Assembly: GCA_002495485.1 (NCBI GenBank)
Contig: DAFH01000180.1
Coordinates: 6,254-11,390 of the forward strand
DNA length: 5,137 nt
Direction of reading: 5' to 3'
Source: Candidatus Bathyarchaeota archaeon UBA185
GTDB lineage: Archaea; Thermoproteota; Bathyarchaeia; 40CM-2-53-6
Shown here: one piece after another, positions 1 through 4,620 of the stretch
How positions within the stretch are numbered: the first letter of the stretch is position 1
How the letters are laid out: every line of letters begins with the position of its first letter
The notes under the pieces: model-generated
Told to the model about the DNA's origin: nothing
The model's input: only the letters and a program-made list of their open reading frames with translations
Databases searched by the model: none
Made by a program: the position numbers and the translations under genes

Positions 1-139
1 TGAGAAATGCAAGATCTCTTAGGATCAGCAGGGTCCACCGCTTTCCAAGGACTCCGAGACTGGTGCGTATTGGGCAGGCCTTGAACATGGTCGATGGAAG
101 AATCGGTTTTCCGTCAGAGTCAAGATCGATCTGCAACAT
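1..139 (-). CDS. HxlR-family winged-helix transcriptional regulator (N-terminal 46 residues; continues past left edge)
   Basis: This is the start of a minus-strand gene, read by translating the reverse complement. ATG at 139-137 opens a frame that stays open to the edge (last full codon 4-2), with an in-frame stop just upstream at 148-146. Residues 22-43 read CPIRTSLGVLGKRW and then TLLILRDL, which is the opening of the HxlR/DUF24 winged helix (family pattern: CP, then a helix, G-K/R-W, then LLILRDL). Cys22 is at the position of the conserved N-terminal cysteine that several family members use to sense electrophiles or oxidants; a sensing role here is inference. The 21 residues before Cys22 are a short extension, and Met18 (88-86) is an alternative start. 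The gene is divergent from the DUF1428/ABM operon with only 62 bases between start codons, so it probably regulates that operon and itself. The recognition helix lies outside the window. Confidence 0.88.
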   Translation of the reverse strand, partial: MLQIDLDSDGKPILPSTMFKACPIRTSLGVLGKRWTLLILRDLAFL

Positions 140-146
140 TTCGTCC

Positions 147-195
147 TAGTATCTTTTCGGTTCGTGCATATTTATCTACTATGTTTAGGATACTA
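147..195. promoter_or_regulatory. Candidate operator: 7-base inverted repeat flanking the shared TATA element
   Basis: TAGTATC at 147-153 is the exact reverse complement of GATACTA at 189-195. The axis of symmetry is position 171, which falls in the TATA-like element and almost at the midpoint between the divergent start codons (139 and 202). The half-site centres are 42 bases apart, about four helical turns. Each arm lies near the expected transcription start of one gene, so a dimeric or tetrameric repressor bound here could block both. The neighbouring HxlR protein is the obvious candidate ligand, by inference only. Seven-base arms can occur by chance; the central placement is what makes the site credible. 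Confidence 0.45.
168..176. promoter_or_regulatory. TATA-like element shared by the divergent HxlR and DUF1428 genes
   Basis: The plus strand reads ATATTTATC; the minus strand reads GATAAATAT. Both resemble an archaeal TATA box. Its centre is about 30 bases upstream of the ATG at 202 and about 32 bases upstream of the minus-strand ATG at 139, so either direction would give a leaderless or nearly leaderless transcript. No other TATA-like stretch is well placed in the 62-base gap. The position supports choosing 202 over the upstream in-frame ATGs at 94 and 181. Confidence 0.6.
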
Positions 196-201
196 CCACC
201 T

Positions 202-603
202 ATGACGCTGGAACAAGTTCAGGAAAGGACCAGAAGCCAAGGAAACTACGCGCAGCTCTTCGTGTATCGACTGCCCAAGAAGAACCATGACTCACTCGTC
301 AGGCTTCAGCAGAAGCTGACGGCTATCCATAGAAAGCACGGGACACTCTACATGGAGTTCTACCAGCTCCATTCAAACGAGGCATTCCAAGGCCTTACAA
401 GTATCGGAAAGACCGTGTCGGCAAGAGATGACGAGGAGGTCTGGATCGAGCTCGACCACTACAAAGATCGTAACCATCGTGATTCAGTTGTTGACAGTGC
501 CAACCAAGATGCTGAGGCAGAACCATTGTACGGCGAACTGATGGGACTGGTCAGCCAAGGCTACACAATGATTATGGGCGAGTTCAAGCCCCTCAAGATC
601 TAG
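202..603 (+). CDS. DUF1428 family protein (YbaA-like, dimeric alpha-beta barrel)
   Basis: A 133-residue protein of uncharacterised DUF1428 type; E. coli YbaA (about 117 residues) is the familiar relative. Family landmarks are visible in order: a first strand YAQLFVYRLPKKN (16-28), a helix ending in HRKHGTLYMEFY (43-54), the acidic strand segment DDEEVWIELDHY (76-87) followed by a KDRNHRDSV helix start (88-96), and a closing strand MIMGEFKPL (123-131). The predicted fold is a ferredoxin-like dimer, cytoplasmic, with no signal peptide. The frame is open from an ATG at 94, but that start would overlap the divergent regulator and adds non-family sequence. ATG 202 sits at leaderless distance from the TATA element and begins just before the domain. 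It is followed after one base by the ABM-like gene, so the two are almost certainly cotranscribed. Biochemical function is unknown. Confidence 0.8.
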   Translation: MTLEQVQERTRSQGNYAQLFVYRLPKKNHDSLVRLQQKLTAIHRKHGTLYMEFYQLHSNEAFQGLTSIGKTVSARDDEEVWIELDHYKDRNHRDSVVDSANQDAEAEPLYGELMGLVSQGYTMIMGEFKPLKI

Positions 604-604
604 A

Positions 605-967
605 ATGTATATCGCGCTAGCAGTCCACCACCCCAAGGGTCCGAAAGAGAAGGTTCTCCTGATGGCCCGGCAGCCAAGGCTTGCCGAAGTAAACAGCAAA
701 CACAAGGGGTTCATCCAGATGGTCGTCGCGGAAGTCGAGGACGAGAATCTCATAGTGCCCTTCACCATCTGGGAATCGGAGGAAGACTACAAGGCTGCAC
801 TAGAAGACGCTCGCGCTCATCTCTTCTCTCCCGACACCGTCTCCTTTCTCTCCTCGGTTCAGGAGGGTCCGACGCGAGCAGGAGGAACCTCTATCGGGAA
901 AGACGCTACCATAACGACCTTCAAGGTAGCACCAGTGGTTCGGCCTCTACAGAGGGAAGCTCGTTAG
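605..967 (+). CDS. Antibiotic biosynthesis monooxygenase (ABM)-like small protein
   Basis: A 120-residue cytoplasmic protein whose first 70 residues fit the ABM/quinol-monooxygenase-like dimeric alpha-beta barrel: strand MYIALAVHHPKGPKE (1-15), a helix, HKGFIQMVVAEVED (33-46) as the usual 'xxGF-x-strand' segment, and FTIWESEEDYKAAL (53-66), the characteristic W-E-S/D-x-E-x-Y/A strand-to-helix turn. The C-terminal 50 residues, with a Gly/Thr-rich stretch at 89-98 and a strand-like ITTFKVAPVV (103-112), are longer than a minimal ABM domain. Its ATG begins one base after the DUF1428 stop codon and no Shine-Dalgarno sequence is visible, which suggests translational coupling. Members of this superfamily include cofactor-independent oxygenases and heme-degrading enzymes, but many have no known activity and no substrate can be named here. 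The pairing of two barrel proteins in one operon may reflect related roles or even heterodimerisation (speculative). Confidence 0.7.
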   Translation: MYIALAVHHPKGPKEKVLLMARQPRLAEVNSKHKGFIQMVVAEVEDENLIVPFTIWESEEDYKAALEDARAHLFSPDTVSFLSSVQEGPTRAGGTSIGKDATITTFKVAPVVRPLQREAR

Positions 968-1011
968 CTGGAATCGTTGAATTTCTCCACGAATCCAACT
1001 ACTGATTGCAA

Positions 1012-1032
1012 CTTAGGCGCTGGCACCCTAAG
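1012..1032. terminator. Small inverted repeat in the convergent spacer, possible 3'-end structure
   Basis: CTTAGG (1012-1017) and CCTAAG (1027-1032) are perfect complements with a 9-base loop. On the plus strand a pyrimidine-rich stretch (CTTCTTTACT, 1041-1050) follows shortly after. The location, 45 bases past the stop of the ABM-like gene and between convergent genes, suits a 3'-end signal. Archaea mostly terminate on T-rich DNA rather than hairpins, so the role is uncertain. The rest of the 968-1066 spacer shows no gene. Confidence 0.3.
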
Positions 1033-1060
1033 GGAAGCATCTTCTTTACTGTACCAATAG

Positions 1061-1066
1061 AAAAAT
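1061..1066 (-). terminator. T-run terminator of the toroid-protein gene
   Basis: On the minus strand the stop codon TGA (1069-1067) is followed at once by A and then five T residues (1065-1061) and CTATTGG. A short T-tract directly after a stop codon is the usual archaeal termination signal. The tract is short, so termination may be partial. Confidence 0.4.
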
Positions 1067-2119
1067 TCAAGCGGGCAATTCCAGGCCGCCTGTCTTTACG
1101 AGAACCCTATAGCAGTTCAGAGTAATCCATTTGCTAGGTTTCTGTAATTGTTCGATCGTAACCAGCGTTTTTCTCTTTTCATCGGCCCCTTCACGGACCC
1201 AGTCTCCCTCCAGTGGCCATTTGCCCTCAGGCGTCTTCTTTGACAACACAAGGTGGATAGCGTCGGAGATTCTTTCGTCATCCTCATAGCCTATCTGGGT
1301 GAGCACTCTGAGCCCGTGTAATGCGTCGTAGTAGTAGTACATTGGAAAGTGGAATCTGGTTATCAGACCCGGAGTGAATAGAGGATCGTCAGGGCCGGGC
1401 CTCTTACGATGTAGCTCCACAGGCCGCCAGTCGCGGTCCGACTTGTAGACCCGATGCGCAAGCAGAAACTCTGCGCCCCTCTCAAGCGACCTCCTCAGTT
1501 TTCTAGTTAGCGTGGTCGGTGGAAGTTCCGAGCATGCCCAGAGCGGACAGATTGTGGACATGAAAGAACTGTGCTTCGGATTGTACCTTGGATAGTCGCA
1601 GTTCCAACCTCCATCCTCTAGCTGCTGCTCAGGCAACCATTCGAGGAGTCTTCTAACTCTCGCGTCATCTCCATAGCCAAGAACCGTCAGGGTCCTCGCC
1701 ATATGGCCACTGAAACAGACTTCATGATCCAAAGATCCGTCATCCATCAGGTGCTGCTGGAAGACGCGTGCTACAGCGCTGTCTATCCATGGTGCACGTT
1801 GAACTCCCATCTCTGCCAATATCATCAACTGCCAGACCGTAGCGGAGAACTTTGGATCGTAGCAACTCTCCTTTGGAGGCCAGTAGCCTCCTTCCAGCTG
1901 GGTCTTCTCCAAGTCAAGGACCGGCCGGTAATCGCGAATATTCCTACGAGCAATCTTCACCTCTTCATCGTGACCAGATCTTCCCAGAACATCGGTGAGC
2001 GTGAACATTCTGATAGGTGGGTCGGAGGGCTCGAGGAGCCATCTTAGGGCGCTTGCTTTCACGCTCCCAACGTGATTTCCAAGCGATCTCAAAGTTCTCT
2101 TTGAAGGGCGAGCCGCCAA
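1067..2119 (-). CDS. Prenyltransferase/squalene-cyclase-like alpha-toroid repeat protein
   Basis: A 350-residue protein that resembles the (alpha/alpha) toroid shared by squalene cyclases and protein prenyltransferases. Visible landmarks: LRWLLEPSDPPIRMFTLTDV (25-44), GGYWPP (77-82), SATVWQLMILAEMG (92-105), the QW-like repeat QLEDGGWNCDYP (166-177), a second repeat GKWPLEGDW (299-307), and the closing KWITLNCYRVL (330-340). A Tyr run YYYYDALHGLRVL (261-273) begins another repeat helix. No DxDD motif of class II terpene cyclases is present, and I could not identify the Asp/Cys/His zinc set of protein prenyltransferases, so a catalytic role is doubtful; the length is about half that of a squalene-hopene cyclase. 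No signal peptide or membrane helix. The start is uncertain: TTG at 2119 is the only start codon near the 5' end of the open frame. GTG at 2062 (residue 20) is an attractive alternative because the domain begins there and a TATA-like TTAAAT lies about 60 bases upstream. It is divergent from the SDR gene. Confidence 0.72.
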   Translation of the reverse strand: MAARPSKRTLRSLGNHVGSVKASALRWLLEPSDPPIRMFTLTDVLGRSGHDEEVKIARRNIRDYRPVLDLEKTQLEGGYWPPKESCYDPKFSATVWQLMILAEMGVQRAPWIDSAVARVFQQHLMDDGSLDHEVCFSGHMARTLTVLGYGDDARVRRLLEWLPEQQLEDGGWNCDYPRYNPKHSSFMSTICPLWACSELPPTTLTRKLRRSLERGAEFLLAHRVYKSDRDWRPVELHRKRPGPDDPLFTPGLITRFHFPMYYYYDALHGLRVLTQIGYEDDERISDAIHLVLSKKTPEGKWPLEGDWVREGADEKRKTLVTIEQLQKPSKWITLNCYRVLVKTGGLELPA

Positions 2120-2121
2120 CC

Positions 2122-2130
2122 AATTTAACC
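2122..2130. promoter_or_regulatory. TATA-like element upstream of the SDR gene (possibly bidirectional)
   Basis: The plus strand reads AATTTAACC, with its centre about 26 bases before the ATG at 2152. This is the spacing for a leaderless archaeal transcript and it favours 2152 over the out-of-frame ATG at 2142. Read on the minus strand it is GGTTAAATT, which would place a start site near 2100. That would exclude the TTG 2119 start of the toroid protein and favour GTG 2062, but only if this element really drives that gene. Confidence 0.5.
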
Positions 2131-2151
2131 TACACTCGCATATGACAGTCT

Positions 2152-2958
2152 ATGCCGCAACCGAAGGTTGTTCTCGTAACAGGCGCTTCGTCAGGCTTTG
2201 GTATGGAAACCGCCGAGTTATTGTCAAAGCAAGGTTTTCAGGTATTCGGGACAAGCCGGCGACCCTCTCCCAGAGATGGAGCGACGTTTGAGATGGTTGA
2301 GCTGGATGTCGACTCGGATGATTCAGTGAACAAATGTGTGAGTGGCCTAGTGGAAAAGACCGGCCGTGTCGACGTTCTCGTCAACAATGCGGGCTTCGTG
2401 CTAACCGGTGGTGTAGAGGAGACCTCAGTCGGCGAGGCCAAGGCTCAGTTCGAGACCAACTTTTTCGGGGCTGTGCGGATGGTCAAGGCGGTTCTTCCGA
2501 TCATGAGGAGGCAAGGATCTGGCCAGATCGTCAACGTCTCTTCGATTGCTGCGTTTCTCCCGGTGCCTTTCGAGGGATACTATGCGGCGGCTAAGGCGGC
2601 TCTTCTTGCATATTCTGAGTCGCTACGTCATGAAGTCAAGAGCTTCGGGGTCCGGGTCTCGGTAATTGAGCCCGGATTCTTCCGAACCAACCTAGGCAAC
2701 GCAAGGCGCAGTGCGAGCCAGCCGATCCATGACTACGACCGGATGCGAACCAAGGTGATCGAGACATTGGAGGATGATATCTCGAAGGGTGGAGATCCGA
2801 AGCGCGTTGCAGAAACCGTGCTGCGAATCATCCAGAGCCGGTCTCCGCAACTCGAGTATCGCGTGGGCAAGGCAGGAAGGTATCTGGTCTTGAAGAGTAT
2901 TCTGCCCACATCCACACTCGAGAGCGGCATACGAAGACGCTGGAAACTAGACACGTGA
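2152..2958 (+). CDS. Classical short-chain dehydrogenase/reductase (SDR) oxidoreductase
   Basis: A 268-residue cytosolic NAD(P)-dependent oxidoreductase with a complete Rossmann-fold SDR signature. The cofactor glycine motif TGASSGFG is at 10-17, LDVDSDDSV with the adenine-contacting Asp at 51-59, NNAG at 78-81, the structural Asn at 103, catalytic Ser131, Tyr144 and Lys148 (YAAAK), and the PGFFRTN loop at 174-180. Arg36/Arg37 after the second strand (TSRRPSP) suggest a preference for NADP(H). Length is typical of classical SDRs of the retinol/3-ketosteroid-like type, which reduce ketones or oxidise secondary alcohols; the substrate cannot be predicted. The basic C-terminal stretch (KAGRYLVLKSI, then GIRRRWKLDT) resembles the hydrophobic/basic tail some members use for membrane or lipid-substrate contact (inference). 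The start ATG 2152 is supported by the TATA element 26 bases upstream. The closeness of the divergent toroid protein leaves room for a shared role in isoprenoid or lipid chemistry, but this is weak. Confidence 0.93.
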   Translation: MPQPKVVLVTGASSGFGMETAELLSKQGFQVFGTSRRPSPRDGATFEMVELDVDSDDSVNKCVSGLVEKTGRVDVLVNNAGFVLTGGVEETSVGEAKAQFETNFFGAVRMVKAVLPIMRRQGSGQIVNVSSIAAFLPVPFEGYYAAAKAALLAYSESLRHEVKSFGVRVSVIEPGFFRTNLGNARRSASQPIHDYDRMRTKVIETLEDDISKGGDPKRVAETVLRIIQSRSPQLEYRVGKAGRYLVLKSILPTSTLESGIRRRWKLDT

Positions 2959-2978
2959 CTTTCCCCGCGGTAACTGGA

Positions 2979-3012
2979 ATTGGTCTAGCCCCACCTGTGG
3001 GGTATAACCAAT
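2979..3012. promoter_or_regulatory. 34-base interrupted palindrome, candidate operator over the exporter promoter
   Basis: Two nested perfect inverted repeats share one centre (2995.5): the outer arms ATTGGT (2979-2984) and ACCAAT (3007-3012), and the inner arms CCCCAC (2989-2994) and GTGGGG (2997-3002) around a CT centre. The two 4-base gaps (CTAG and TATA) do not pair. The right gap is itself the core of the TATA box, so a protein bound to the palindrome would compete with TBP. The site could instead form an RNA hairpin at the end of the SDR transcript (CCCCA/TGGGG stem with a CCTG loop), but there is no following T-tract, so an operator is preferred. No cognate regulator is evident; neither HxlR nor the bat-type protein can be assigned to it from sequence alone. 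Confidence 0.6.
3002..3008 (+). promoter_or_regulatory. TATA box of the MFS exporter gene
   Basis: GTATAAC lies inside the palindrome. A start of transcription about 25 bases downstream would fall near 3030-3032, giving a leader of roughly 8-10 bases to the GTG at 3040 or about 18 bases to the ATG at 3049. No Shine-Dalgarno sequence precedes either codon. Confidence 0.55.
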
Positions 3013-3039
3013 AGTGCCGGGATAAGCCCATGACATCCC

Positions 3040-4620
3040 GTGTCAAACATGGGATCGAGTCAAGGAACCCCGTCGATCTCAGACTCGCACCTAGTCGCGA
3101 GGAAACTCACTCCAGCGGTCCAGTTCGGACTGATAGCTGGTCCCTTCCTCAGCATGATCGACTCCAACGTCGTCAACGTCGCGCTCCCAGTGATCATGTC
3201 AGACTTTCACAGCTCGTTATCGGATGTCCAGTGGATTCTGAGCGGCTACCTCCTCGCCCTCGCTGCCATCCTCGTATCTAGCGCATACTTCTCTAAGCGA
3301 TTCGGAGCGGGACGCGTCTACTTCCTGAGCCTCATCGGTTTCACCGGAGCATCCGCACTCTGTGCCTTGGCTCCGAGTCTGGGGTTCCTGATCGGGGCCC
3401 GGGTCTTGCAGGGAGCTGTAGGAGCGCTTCTTGTCCCTCTCGCGATGGACATGCTGCTTGGAAGGGAGGGCGCGGCTAGAAGTATCTCACCGGTCTTCGG
3501 AATCGTCTTGTTTCTCGCGCCGGCGCTAGGCCCGACGGTTGGAGGATTCTTGATAGCGATAGCAGGTTGGCCCGCTATCTTCCTCATCAACGTGCCTATC
3601 GGAATAGTGTCGGCTGTTCTCGTCTCCAGGAGCCTGTCGGTCTTGCCGGTTCGGTCCAATAAACCGCCGCGGTTCGATGTTGTTGGCTCTCTTGTTCTCG
3701 CGGACGGACTCGTTCTGACGCTGTATGGAGCGTCTGAAGGGCCGCTGGTGGGCTGGCTGTCGTCCGAGTCCTGGCCTTACTGGACCTCTGGACCTGTGCT
3801 ACTCGTCGTCTATGCCCTTTGGGCTATCCGCCGAGCGGATCCTGCAGTCAGTCTGAAGCTGCTGAGGCATCGGCAGACTGCTCTTGCGCTTGCTGTGACC
3901 TCCGTAGCCGCGGTCGTGCTGTTTGCGGTGCTCTTCCTGATTCCGGTGTTCATGGAAGAGATTCAGGGCGTCTCCGCAATGATAACCGGACTGACTCTGC
4001 TACCGCAGGGGGTCGTCACTGGTGTCGGAACATTGCTCGGCGAGAAGCTATCTAGGACATGGAAGACTCGACCGATATCGTTTGTTGGAATGTCGACTCT
4101 GACTGGGACGACGGCACTCCTGTTGACTGTCGATATTCACACGCCTTTTTGGTTGATCGCTACGATTCTGAGTGGTCGAGGGCTCGCGTTGGGACTGACG
4201 ATTCAGCCGCTGCTATACGCTACGATCGGCAACCTTACTGGTGGCGAGGTCCCGGACGGAAACACGCTCTTCAACGTGCTCGAGAGGCTGGGAGGCTCGG
4301 TCGGCATATCTCTACTGGCGACTTTCTTCCAACTGAGCGAACAGAACTACGTCTCAGCAGTTCTCTCCCAGAACGGTATCAGCATCCAGGGCTCCGGCTC
4401 GGGACTGACAAGCTCCGTCTTGTCCTCACTGCCAGCTTCTCTTGTTTCTCAGCTGGCGGGTGCGGCGGTTCACGGCTTTCACGATACGGTTCTCCTGCTT
4501 ACACTTCTGTCGCTTCTCGGCGTATTGATGTCGCTGGGACTCAGAGGAAGACCGGTGCCGGCCAGATCTGACGGGTGGAGTGAGAAGAAGGTCAGAGAGG
4601 ATCGAGTCGGGGTCTTATGA
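3040..4620 (+). CDS. MFS drug exporter, DHA2 (EmrB-like) 14-helix family
   Basis: A 526-residue polytopic membrane protein of the drug:H+ antiporter-2 family, close in size to EmrB (512). Family motifs in order: MIDSNVVNVALP (39-50) in helix 1 with Asp41, DVQWILSGYLLALA (62-75) in helix 2, the EmrB-style motif A variant AYFSKRFGAGRVYF (82-95) with Lys in place of the canonical Asp, as EmrB also has, GARVLQGAVGALLVP (119-133) with the conserved Arg121, antiporter motif C in LAPALGPTVGGF (159-170), and IFLINVPIGIVSAVL (180-194). Further hydrophobic segments continue to LLLTLLSLLGVLMSLGL near the end, consistent with 14 helices, and the tail is short, charged and cytoplasmic. Expected role: proton-driven efflux of a lipophilic or toxic compound; the substrate is unknown. 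The start is GTG 3040 (a stop lies at 3031-3033 in frame); ATG 3049 is an equally possible start three codons in. A palindrome over the promoter suggests repression. The 3' end overlaps the convergent bat-type regulator. Confidence 0.93.
   Translation: MSNMGSSQGTPSISDSHLVARKLTPAVQFGLIAGPFLSMIDSNVVNVALPVIMSDFHSSLSDVQWILSGYLLALAAILVSSAYFSKRFGAGRVYFLSLIGFTGASALCALAPSLGFLIGARVLQGAVGALLVPLAMDMLLGREGAARSISPVFGIVLFLAPALGPTVGGFLIAIAGWPAIFLINVPIGIVSAVLVSRSLSVLPVRSNKPPRFDVVGSLVLADGLVLTLYGASEGPLVGWLSSESWPYWTSGPVLLVVYALWAIRRADPAVSLKLLRHRQTALALAVTSVAAVVLFAVLFLIPVFMEEIQGVSAMITGLTLLPQGVVTGVGTLLGEKLSRTWKTRPISFVGMSTLTGTTALLLTVDIHTPFWLIATILSGRGLALGLTIQPLLYATIGNLTGGEVPDGNTLFNVLERLGGSVGISLLATFFQLSEQNYVSAVLSQNGISIQGSGSGLTSSVLSSLPASLVSQLAGAAVHGFHDTVLLLTLLSLLGVLMSLGLRGRPVPARSDGWSEKKVREDRVGVL

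Noticed and set aside
82..95. Loss of the motif A aspartate in the exporter (Lys86) as a possible inactivating change
   Set aside because: That is residue numbering within the protein; EmrB-type transporters also have Lys here, so it is a subfamily trait and not damage.
3..149. Plus-strand frame open from the left edge to a stop at 147-149
   Set aside because: It lies antisense to the convincing HxlR coding sequence and its 48 residues show no recognisable protein pattern.
94..201. In-frame N-terminal extension of the DUF1428 gene from ATG 94 or ATG 181
   Set aside because: It would overlap the divergent HxlR start, lacks family similarity, and would place the TATA element inside the coding region; ATG 202 has the right promoter distance.
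1703..2047. Plus-strand 114-residue frame opposite the toroid gene
   Set aside because: It is antisense to a gene with clear repeat motifs and has no recognisable features of its own.
2108..2139. GCGAG (2108-2112) and CTCGC (2135-2139) inverted repeat around the SDR TATA element
   Set aside because: Arms of only five bases are expected by chance in a region of this size and no extension or second repeat supports them.
4059..4571. Plus-strand 170-residue open frame within the exporter gene
   Set aside because: It is an alternative frame of the DHA2 transporter, whose motifs and hydrophobic helices are continuous in the main frame.
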